A stretch of 64,000 nt of DNA from RUG626 sp051866775. GTDB lineage: Bacteria; Bacillota; Clostridia; Oscillospirales; Oscillospiraceae. Each line of letters starts with the position of its first letter. The first letter of the stretch is position 1. Both the position numbers and the translations under genes were made by a program. This document shows positions 42,033-48,972 of the stretch, in pieces. Under the pieces are notes generated by a model. The model saw only the letters and a list, made by a program, of their open reading frames with translations. It searched no databases and was not told the origin of the DNA. The stretch is taken from NCBI GenBank assembly GCA_051866775.1, contig JBJDXR010000038.1, positions 24,666 to 88,665 on the forward strand, read 5' to 3'.

Positions 42033-42902
42033 TTACCTCCAAATATTTCTCAAAAATTCAACGGACCGCGCGGCATCCGCGTCAAGCCTCGATTCATTGA
42101 CATCTTCCAGAAGGTCGCGCCAGATGCGGATATCCCGTCCGACCTCACCGCCGTGTATTACAAACGGCTCCATTACGACAGTACCGTCATATCCGATCTC
42201 ATGCAGTGCATCTCCCATCTCCTGCCACGGTATGACTCTCCCCTGTCCCGGGAGTCTCCGGTTATTCTCCCCCACATGCACATGCCCGAGCAGCTCCCCG
42301 GCAGTCAGGACAGCTTCACGGAAGCTGTCTTCCTCCATATTCATGTGATATGTATCCAGCATGACCTTTACGTTCGGCTTACCCACAGCTTTTACGTAAG
42401 CTGCGCCCTCCTTCGCTGTGTTTATAAGATATCCCTCGTGGCGGTTCAGGACCTCCATGCACAGCGTAATGCCATACTCCCCTGCCATATCCGCAAGCCT
42501 CTGCATAGCAGTAACGCTCCGCTCCAGATCCCCGGCCTTGTCCACAGGCTTTGAGTAGTCCACCGGCCAGTAGGAGTAAAGTCCTCCTCCAACAAGCGTT
42601 ACGCCGAGCTTGTTCAGCACCTTAAATGTATCCCGCCAGAAGGCAAACGCATTTTCCACCACCGCGCCGTCCGCGGAGGCCAGGTTCTCGCCTGCCTTTG
42701 GACCGTACCCGCCGGTCAGCCTGATGCCGCACTCTTCCTTACAGCGGCACAGCGCGTCGACCTGCTCCTGCGTCATGTCCTTAACTCCCGCGCAGGATAT
42801 TTCTAGGATGTCAAAGCCGAGCTTAGCCGCCTTCCTGACATATTTCAGATAATCGGCTCCCCACTGTTTCTCCCAGTATGCGTAATATATCCCGTATTGC
42901 AT
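42033..42902 (-). CDS. D-allulose (psicose)/D-tagatose 3-epimerase family enzyme
   Basis: A 289-residue TIM-barrel epimerase. The metal ligands Glu150, Asp183, His209 and Glu245, and the surrounding MEVLNRHEGYLINTA, MLDTYHMNMEED, GHVHVGENNRRLPGQG and VVMEPFV, closely follow the Clostridium cellulolyticum D-psicose 3-epimerase as I recall it; the N terminus MQYGIYYAYW is also nearly the same. It would interconvert D-allulose and D-fructose, or related ketoses, using Mn2+ or Co2+. GGGGGC precedes the start. First gene of a two-gene unit just downstream of a LacI regulator. Confidence 0.88.
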   Translation of the reverse strand: MQYGIYYAYWEKQWGADYLKYVRKAAKLGFDILEISCAGVKDMTQEQVDALCRCKEECGIRLTGGYGPKAGENLASADGAVVENAFAFWRDTFKVLNKLGVTLVGGGLYSYWPVDYSKPVDKAGDLERSVTAMQRLADMAGEYGITLCMEVLNRHEGYLINTAKEGAAYVKAVGKPNVKVMLDTYHMNMEEDSFREAVLTAGELLGHVHVGENNRRLPGQGRVIPWQEMGDALHEIGYDGTVVMEPFVIHGGEVGRDIRIWRDLLEDVNESRLDADAARSVEFLRNIWR

Positions 42903-43015
42903 AAAGCCCCCATATTTATACCGCCTTATTCAGTACAAAACGGCATTTGAGTATAATTCGCCTGACAGAAATTATAGCACACAACCAGAAAAAAGTCTTA
43001 AAAAAAATTTTTTAT

Positions 43016-43029
43016 GGAACCGGTTACAC
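43016..43029. promoter_or_regulatory. LacI-type operator candidate upstream of the allulose epimerase gene
   Basis: GGAACCGGTTACAC with perfect core AACCGGTT, at the end of the lacI gene and about 40 bp upstream of a TATAAT (42976-42971, minus strand). Confidence 0.6.
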
Positions 43030-44060
43030 TATGCTTGCGGCCCGCTTACGCGCCTTTCCGTCCCGCTGAGCTTCAGCTCATACGGTATAACGCTAATACG
43101 CCGCGAGTGTGTAGGATTCTGCAGCCTGTCCACAAGCAGCCTCACCGCAGTGCGTCCCATCTCGTAATTATCCCGCATTACGCAGCTGAAGGGTATCCCC
43201 AGCACATCCAGCTCCTTAAGGCTGTCGTTGCCTATCACCGCAATGTCCCGGCCTATCTTTATGCCGCATTCGATAGCGGCCTTCAAAAACCCGGTGCTTG
43301 TACGGTTATTGCTGGTAAATATGCCCTCCGGCCAGTCGCCTGATCTGAACATATCCCTTGCCAGCTCGTAGGCCCGCTCCACCGAAAAATCCCCGATCAG
43401 TATATCCTTATCTTTAAGCTCCGCTCCGCAGTCCCTGGCCCCCTGACGGAAGCCCTCAAACCTGTCGCGGGCTATCTTCCGCCCTAAGTTCCCGGTTATA
43501 ACTCCGAGGCGGCGGTTTCCCGCCTTATAAAGCTCCTGAGCCGCGCAGTACGAACTGCTGAAATTCTCATAAAAAACGCCGTCCCAGTTCATATTGTCAA
43601 ACTCCCTGTCAACAATGACCACAGGCACCTTGAGCCTGCTCAGGCGGTCCCTGAGGCGCTGGGATTCGGCATTTTCGGAGTAATCGACCACCGGCGCGAG
43701 TATCGCCCCGCGCACCCTGTACTGCTCCAGCGTCCTTATAGCCCGCTCCTCGCTGGCTCCGCTGTTGCGCGTATCGAAGAACATGAGCGGCAGATCAAGC
43801 TCCTCGGCAACTTCGGTTATGCCCCTCAGCACATCGCCGTAAAAGGCGTTGTCTATCTCAGGGACTATCACCCCTACGGCCGCGGAGCCGCCCCGTGATA
43901 AATTGACGGCGCTGACATCAGGTACGTACCCGTACTCCTCTATTACCTTTTCTACCCTTCTGCGGGTCTCGGGGCTTACATGTCCGCCGCCGTTTAAAAC
44001 GCGTGAGACCGTGGCCTTCGACACCCCGGCAAGGCCTGCCACATCTTTTATTGTGAGCAT
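43029..44060 (-). CDS. LacI-family transcriptional regulator of the rare-hexose cluster
   Basis: A 343-residue regulator. The helix-turn-helix is at 1-25 (TIKDVAGLAGVSKATVSRVL), the hinge helix follows (AVNLSRG), and residues 60-330 form a ribose-binding-like effector domain (VGVIVPEIDNAFYGDVLRGI). The ATG at 44060 has GAGGG eight bases upstream; an in-frame ATG at 44075 has no Shine-Dalgarno. It probably represses the downstream allulose epimerase/VOC unit and kdgK through the AACCGGTT-type sites, responding to a ketose. Confidence 0.92.
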   Translation of the reverse strand: MLTIKDVAGLAGVSKATVSRVLNGGGHVSPETRRRVEKVIEEYGYVPDVSAVNLSRGGSAAVGVIVPEIDNAFYGDVLRGITEVAEELDLPLMFFDTRNSGASEERAIRTLEQYRVRGAILAPVVDYSENAESQRLRDRLSRLKVPVVIVDREFDNMNWDGVFYENFSSSYCAAQELYKAGNRRLGVITGNLGRKIARDRFEGFRQGARDCGAELKDKDILIGDFSVERAYELARDMFRSGDWPEGIFTSNNRTSTGFLKAAIECGIKIGRDIAVIGNDSLKELDVLGIPFSCVMRDNYEMGRTAVRLLVDRLQNPTHSRRISVIPYELKLSGTERRVSGPQA

Positions 44061-44239
44061 AACATCAGCCCTCATATTTAATCGTTTCTAAAACAAAAGC
44101 TTATCATCTGCGCCCTTTTTCGTCAATAGTCTTTATGTTTCATACATTTTTCTCCAGAAAAAGTTTTTCCTCTCCCCGTATTTTTAGCGGTAAAAAAGCA
44201 GAACATAACAACGAAATAAATTTACAGCGGTGATAAGAT

Positions 44240-45262
44240 ATGGCTACAAAGCATCTGGGAAAACAGACTCTGGCCCTTCAGAACCCTCCATCCTTTGCGG
44301 GGCACGCCTGCACCGTGGGCAAAAAGGAAGGCGAAGGGCCTCTTCGCGACAGCTTCGATTTTATAAATGAGGACTCCTTTTTCGGCGAAAAGACCTGGGA
44401 GAAGGCCGAGAGCGCGCTCGTCAAAAATACCGTCGCGGCGGCGCTCAGCAAGGCCTCCCTCTCCCCGGGGGATATAGACTATATATTCTGCGGGGACCTC
44501 TTAAACCAATGCACCGGCACCTCCTTCGGTATACGGGACACCGCCATACCGTTTTTCGGGCTTTACGGCGCCTGCTCAACAATGGCCGAGAGCCTTGCTC
44601 TGGCGTCCATGACTCTGGACGGCGGCTTTGCACAGCACACTATGGCAGTTACCAGCTCCCACTTCTGCTCCGCAGAGCGGCAGTTCAGACTGCCCCTTGA
44701 ATACGGCGGTCAGCGTCCGCCCTCCGCCCAGTGGACCGTGACCGGATCAGGAGCGGCGGTCCTCTCTGCCGACGGGCCGGGTCCCTACATCACCCATGTG
44801 ACCCCCGGCAGAATAGTGGACAACGGCATAACCGATGCAAACAACATGGGAGCAGCCATGGCGCCGGCTGCATATGACACCCTGAAGGCGCATTTTGAGG
44901 ATCTTAACATCGGTCCGGAGGCATACGACCTTATAGTCACCGGCGATTTAGGCCTGATAGGCTCGGAAATCCTAAAGGACTTCTTTCAGAGCGACGGCAT
45001 CGACCTTGCACCGAACTACAACGACTGCGGGCTTATGATATTTGACCTGAAGGCGCAGGATGTCCATGCCGGAGGCTCCGGCTGCGGCTGCTCGGCTTCT
45101 GTCCTGTGCGGGCATCTTCTCAACGGTATGCGCGAGGGTAAGTGGAACAAGATACTCTTTGCCGCCACGGGAGCCCTCCTCTCCCCGACCACAACGCTCC
45201 AGGGCGAGAGCATCCCCTCCGTCTGCTGTGCCGTGGCGATATCAAATACGAAACAGGGGTGA
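44240..45262 (+). CDS. spoVAD: Stage V sporulation protein AD
   Basis: A 340-residue thiolase-fold protein of the SpoVA channel, which moves dipicolinic acid into the forespore and out at germination; SpoVAD binds DPA. Segments such as DYIFCGDLLNQCTGTSFG, GLYGACSTMAESLALA, VTSSHFCSAERQFR and GGSGCGCSA are characteristic. It is followed 5 bp later by spoVAE. The usual spoVAC gene does not lie immediately upstream here. Start ATG with GGTG upstream. Confidence 0.95.
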   Translation: MATKHLGKQTLALQNPPSFAGHACTVGKKEGEGPLRDSFDFINEDSFFGEKTWEKAESALVKNTVAAALSKASLSPGDIDYIFCGDLLNQCTGTSFGIRDTAIPFFGLYGACSTMAESLALASMTLDGGFAQHTMAVTSSHFCSAERQFRLPLEYGGQRPPSAQWTVTGSGAAVLSADGPGPYITHVTPGRIVDNGITDANNMGAAMAPAAYDTLKAHFEDLNIGPEAYDLIVTGDLGLIGSEILKDFFQSDGIDLAPNYNDCGLMIFDLKAQDVHAGGSGCGCSASVLCGHLLNGMREGKWNKILFAATGALLSPTTTLQGESIPSVCCAVAISNTKQG

Positions 45263-45267
45263 GTTAA

Positions 45268-45636
45268 GTGGACACTTTTATGGAATATTTAAAGGCCTTT
45301 GTCGCCGGCGGGCTGCTGTGCGTCATAGGCCAGATACTTGTTGACAAGACAAAGCTCACTCCGGCGCGCATACTGACAATGTATGTTGTGGCAGGAGTGA
45401 TACTGGGCGCCGTGGGCGTCTATCAGCCCTTTGCCGACTGGGCGGGCGCGGGAGCTACCGTACCGCTTACCGGCTTTGGAAACCTTCTCGCCAAGGGCGT
45501 GAAGAAGGCTGTGACCGAAAAAGGCATCGTCGGAGTGTTCACCGGCGGCTTCACGGCTGCCGCAGGCGGCATCGCCGCGGCCGTGTTTTTCGGCTATCTG
45601 GTCTCGATCATCTTTAAGCCCGGTGATAAGAGTTAA
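45268..45636 (+). CDS. spoVAE: Stage V sporulation protein AE (SpoVAEb type)
   Basis: A 122-residue membrane protein with about four helices (8-25, 34-52, about 60-75, 88-115). LCVIGQILVDKTKLTPARILTMYVVAG and PLTGFGNLLAKGVKKAV are typical of SpoVAE. It would form part of the inner spore membrane DPA channel with SpoVAC. GTG start with GGGGTGAG upstream. Last gene of the pair, followed by a terminator. Confidence 0.94.
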   Translation: MDTFMEYLKAFVAGGLLCVIGQILVDKTKLTPARILTMYVVAGVILGAVGVYQPFADWAGAGATVPLTGFGNLLAKGVKKAVTEKGIVGVFTGGFTAAAGGIAAAVFFGYLVSIIFKPGDKS

Positions 45637-45705
45637 TCCCGCCTGTTTTGATATAGGCATATCCGCCGACACCTTCGATGATTTGACGGAAGCAGTCACG
45701 AAGAA

Positions 45706-45743
45706 AGGCTCCGCGGGCTTTAAACGGCCGCGGGGCCTTTTTT
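45706..45743 (+). terminator. Intrinsic terminator of spoVAD-spoVAE
   Basis: An 11-bp stem with one G-T pair (AGGCTCCGCGG with CCGCGGGGCCT) and a run of six T residues, 70 bp after spoVAE. The 3' end of the convergent frameshifted frame runs through it. Confidence 0.85.
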
Positions 45744-46148
45744 GGCGACATCTCTTATTTGTACAGGTGGATCGCTGTTCATTGAAGGGACAGAATCTCT
45801 CCCTCCTCGCCCAGAACATAGATTGAAAAGACAGTACCAAAACCGAGCGAGAGGGTATGTTTCCATAACTTCTCCGTTGAACACCACCCGCGATATTTTC
45901 TTCAACGGCAAGGTCAGGGCAGCAGTCTGCTGAAAGACGTCTTTTGTAACGACGACTTCGGATTCAGCAGTAATGCCGCTGTTAAAACCTTCAGTGACCT
46001 TGACCATAATATATTTATCCCGAAGGTCTGTGACGACTGCGTTGAAATAGGACTCACCATTTTCATCCTCGTGTTCCTGCTGCTTGCCGCAGCCAACCAG
46101 CCCCATCACACAGGCCAGCACAAAAACTAATGCTATGTGCTTTTTCAT
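45720..46148 (-). pseudogene. Small lipoprotein gene with a probable C-terminal frameshift
   Basis: A 142-codon frame with a lipoprotein signal (LVGC, Cys about 20). The middle, YFNAVVTDLRDKYIMVKVTE and SRVVFNGEVMETYP, resembles small Bacillus/Clostridia lipoproteins of the DUF3221 kind, which usually end soon after a YP-x(n)-I/V-Y segment. In frame, the last 40 residues are unlike protein and run into the spoVA terminator. In another frame the DNA after YPLAR reads FGTVFSIYVLGEEGEILSLQ and stops at 45779, a natural ending clear of the terminator. A one-base insertion (or two-base deletion) near 45855 is the likely cause. GGAGG is eight bases before the ATG. Confidence 0.65.
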
Positions 46149-46281
46149 ATAGATAACCTCCGCTGTCAGCAAGGTCTTTGTATATAAGACACAAAAATCA
46201 CAAAATGTTCCATAATTATTATTACATAATACTTTTACGCTTATTACTGGGCTTAAAAAGACAACATGGTTAATAATCGGT

Positions 46282-46299
46282 GAAATCTCCGGAGATTTC
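46282..46299. repeat. Perfect 18-bp palindrome between divergent genes
   Basis: GAAATCTCC and its exact complement GGAGATTTC are adjacent with no loop, 43 bp upstream of the Udg gene -35. An operator for a dimeric regulator is possible; no regulator is assigned. Confidence 0.5.
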
Positions 46300-46341
46300 T
46301 TTATCAACGCTCAGAGCAAAAGGGATAAATGGTTTTATATA

Positions 46342-46369
46342 TTGACAAGTTTGGTATAATGATTATAAA
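46342..46369 (+). promoter_or_regulatory. Promoter of the udg operon
   Basis: TTGACA (46342-46347) and TATAAA (46364-46369) are 16 nt apart, about 30 bp before the start codon. Confidence 0.7.
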
Positions 46370-46398
46370 TGGTAAAAACATAAAAAAGGGGCAATAGT

Positions 46399-46977
46399 AT
46401 GACTTGGGAAGAGCTTGAGTCCACTTGTAAAGGGTGCAGACGCTGCGCCCTTTTTGAGACACGCACGAACCTTGTTTTCGGCACGGGAGTACGCGATGCA
46501 GACGTTATGTTTGTAGGCGAGGGCCCGGGTGAAAACGAGGACCTTCAGGGGGAGCCGTTTGTGGGCAAGGGAGGACAGCTTCTTGACACGATGCTCAAAA
46601 TAATTGACCTTGACAGGCACAAGAACATATACATAGCAAACATTGTAAAATGCCGTCCGCCCAAAAACCGTGACCCGCTGGGCACGGAGCAGGAGGCCTG
46701 TATCGGCTGGCTGCGCTCCCAGATTGAGCTTGTCTCCCCTAAAATAATCGTCTGTCTGGGCCGCATCGCCGCCATGGCGTTAATTAAGGAGGACTTCAAA
46801 ATAACCCGTGAGCACGGCAGGTTTTTTCAGAAAGACGGCGTGGAATACATGGCTATCTACCACCCCGCGGCGCTTCTCCGGGATCCCCGCAAGCGCCCCG
46901 AGACCTTTGAGGATTTAAAGGTCCTTGAGGCGCGTATAAAGGAACTGTGCCCAAACACGTATGAGCAAAGGAAGTAA
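46399..46977 (+). CDS. udg: Uracil-DNA glycosylase, family 4 (iron-sulfur)
   Basis: A 192-residue enzyme that removes uracil from DNA. Four cysteines, Cys10, Cys13, Cys85 and Cys101, hold a [4Fe-4S] cluster. Motif A is GEGPGENEDLQGEPFVG (about 40-56) and motif B is YHPAALLRDP near the C terminus. AAGGGG is seven bases before the ATG. It heads a short run of three genes (udg, DUF2156, GNAT) on the plus strand. Confidence 0.95.
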   Translation: MTWEELESTCKGCRRCALFETRTNLVFGTGVRDADVMFVGEGPGENEDLQGEPFVGKGGQLLDTMLKIIDLDRHKNIYIANIVKCRPPKNRDPLGTEQEACIGWLRSQIELVSPKIIVCLGRIAAMALIKEDFKITREHGRFFQKDGVEYMAIYHPAALLRDPRKRPETFEDLKVLEARIKELCPNTYEQRK

Positions 46978-46986
46978 TTATTTTTT

Positions 46987-47886
46987 ATGTTGGAATTTAG
47001 AGCTCCGCAATTAAGTGACAGAGCATGGATATATGAATTAGCCTCCCGCAGCAATCTTCACAGCGCCGACTACAGCTTCGGAAACATATATTGCTGGGGC
47101 AAAAGCATAACCCCCATGATCGCCCGGCTGGGCGACAGGCTCCTGATGAGACTCAGCCTCCGCGGCAAATATATGTACTCCTATCCTGTCGGCAGCGGTG
47201 ACCTTCTTCCGGCTGTAAATGCCATGATGGAGGATGCCGAGGCACTCGGCACAGACTTTATAATGCGCGGCATAACAAAGGACGTCCTGCCGGAGATAAT
47301 GACCCTCTTCCCGGAGGAGCCTGAGATCTGCTCGGATGAAAACTACGCCGACTATGTCTATCTGGCGGAAAACCTGGCGAACCTTTCAGGCAGAAAATAC
47401 CACGGTAAAAAGAACCATGTTAACCGCTTTATGGCGGAGCACGATTGGCGCTTTGAGCCTATAACTCCGGCAAACATCGAGGCCTGTCATGACATGGCCT
47501 CCGAATGGTTTGTCAGTGTCGGAGACGAGCGCGGGACGGATTATCTGGGTGAGATCCAGGCCCTGCACAACTCATTTGACATCTATTTTGACGCAGGTTA
47601 TGACGGCGGGATCATATGGGAGGGGGACAAGGTCGCTGCCTTCACCATGGGGGAACGGCTATCCTCCGATACCTATGACACCCATTTTGAGAAGGCCTCC
47701 CCCCACGTCAACGGAGCCTACTCCATAATCAATCAGCAATTTGCCAAATATCTTCTTGAGAAATACCCCAGCCTGGTTTACATAAACCGGGAGGAAGATA
47801 TGGGTATAGAAAACCTGCGCAAGGCCAAGCAGTCATATCATCCTGAATTTCTTGTTGAAAAATTGACGGCGGTGTGGAAGAAATGA
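46987..47886 (+). CDS. DUF2156-family protein (aminoacyl/phosphatidylglycerol transferase-like fold)
   Basis: A 299-residue soluble protein matching the family related to the catalytic domain of MprF-type lysyltransferases and GNAT enzymes. Typical segments are KYHGKKNHVNRFMAEHDWRFEPIT and YINREEDMGIENLRKAKQSYHPEF, the latter being the most conserved family signature. No membrane helices, unlike MprF. It starts 9 bp after udg and its stop overlaps the next start (ATGA). Reaction unknown; transfer of an acyl or aminoacyl group is inferred from the fold. Confidence 0.85.
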   Translation: MLEFRAPQLSDRAWIYELASRSNLHSADYSFGNIYCWGKSITPMIARLGDRLLMRLSLRGKYMYSYPVGSGDLLPAVNAMMEDAEALGTDFIMRGITKDVLPEIMTLFPEEPEICSDENYADYVYLAENLANLSGRKYHGKKNHVNRFMAEHDWRFEPITPANIEACHDMASEWFVSVGDERGTDYLGEIQALHNSFDIYFDAGYDGGIIWEGDKVAAFTMGERLSSDTYDTHFEKASPHVNGAYSIINQQFAKYLLEKYPSLVYINREEDMGIENLRKAKQSYHPEFLVEKLTAVWKK

Positions 47887-48731
47887 ACGATGACCTGAGG
47901 CTCTCCCTTCTCGGCGATGAACCGGGGCTTAAGCATATCTGGAAAACCGTGTTCGGTGACTCGGAAGCCGATATTGACGCCTTCTTTGAGCGGCTCTACA
48001 CCCCCGGCAGGGCACTTGTCTGTGAGGCGGAGGGAAAGCTTGTATCAGCTGCCTATGTGGTGCCGCTGGGCGAGCTTGCGGTACCGGAGGGCCAGCGTAT
48101 TCCCTGCAGCGTGGTCTATGCCCTAGGTACGCTCCCGGAGTACCGGGCCCACGGTATCGGCCGCCGCATTGCCGCCAAGGCAGCGGCGCTCTCCTGCGCT
48201 TCGGGCGTAGGGGTTATATGCCCGGCCGAGCCTTGGCTCTTCGACTTTTACGCGGACTGCGCAGGCTTTGCGGAGTGCTTCAATGTATATGAGGCCTCCG
48301 GCTCAGACGCCGGTACTTCCCTCTTCGGAAGCGTGCGCCGCGTTGTGCCTGACGAATACTCCGCCCTGCGCCGCAGGCTGCTATCCGATAGGGTATATAT
48401 AGATTATAACAGGGACGCCATGGCGTATCAGGAATACCTCTGCACCTCCTCCGGAGGCGGACTGTACTCAGTGACCGCAGCCGGTGTGCAGTGCGCTGCG
48501 GCTGTCGAGGTGCGCGGCGAAAAAGCCGTAATAAAGGAGCTTATCGTTCCAACAGGCCGCGTCTATGACCCGGCGGCGCTCATCTGCCGTGCGCTTAAGC
48601 TGCGGGAATTCACATACAGGACGCCTATCCGCCCAGGTGAGGAGGGGCGCCCCTTTGCCATGATACGAAATACCCCTGTTTCCGATACTCCGGACACCGG
48701 ACTGAGCTGGTTCGGCTTTGCCTTCGACTAA
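47883..48731 (+). CDS. GNAT-family N-acetyltransferase
   Basis: A 282-residue protein with an N-terminal GNAT domain. The acetyl-CoA loop is ALGTLPEYRAHGIGRRIAAKAA near 80-101, preceded by a beta-strand pair. The C-terminal 130 residues are unassigned and may be a second, degenerate GNAT-like unit. The start is ATG at 47883 overlapping the upstream stop (ATGA) with GGAAG just upstream; a GTG three codons earlier is also in frame. Coupled translation with the DUF2156 gene suggests a joint function. Substrate unknown. Confidence 0.8.
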   Translation: MNDDLRLSLLGDEPGLKHIWKTVFGDSEADIDAFFERLYTPGRALVCEAEGKLVSAAYVVPLGELAVPEGQRIPCSVVYALGTLPEYRAHGIGRRIAAKAAALSCASGVGVICPAEPWLFDFYADCAGFAECFNVYEASGSDAGTSLFGSVRRVVPDEYSALRRRLLSDRVYIDYNRDAMAYQEYLCTSSGGGLYSVTAAGVQCAAAVEVRGEKAVIKELIVPTGRVYDPAALICRALKLREFTYRTPIRPGEEGRPFAMIRNTPVSDTPDTGLSWFGFAFD

Positions 48732-48887
48732 AGCGGTCAGTTGACATAAAGCTTAACGCAGATTTAACAAAAAAATCTTCAACTTCATACTTTTGAAATA
48801 TTTTAATGTTTTTTCCTTAATAGTTTCACTGTAATATATGAAGCGTGAAGATTAATTCACCTTTTTCATTTTATCCTCTTTTTCAAA

Positions 48888-48920
48888 GATGGGAGCTCGC
48901 CAAGGCTCCCATCATTTTTT
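48888..48920 (+). terminator. Intrinsic terminator of the udg-DUF2156-GNAT unit
   Basis: A perfect 9-bp stem GATGGGAGC/GCTCCCATC with an eight-base loop and ATTTTTT. The 157 bp before it, after the GNAT stop, hold no supported gene. Confidence 0.85.
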
Positions 48921-48957
48921 GTATCTTTTTGGCCTTTTAAAATTATCCTCTGTGTTG

Positions 48958-48963
48958 TATAAT
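48958..48963 (+). promoter_or_regulatory. -10 element of pcrA, consistent with leaderless mRNA
   Basis: TATAAT at 48958-48963 with a weak TTTTAA at about -35. Predicted transcription starts near 48970, 2-4 nt before the ATG, and no Shine-Dalgarno is present. Confidence 0.55.
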
Positions 48964-48972
48964 CAATCCATT

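Noticed and set aside
48889..48972. Upstream in-frame ATG for the helicase
   Set aside because: It lies inside the terminator of the preceding unit and before the only plausible promoter.
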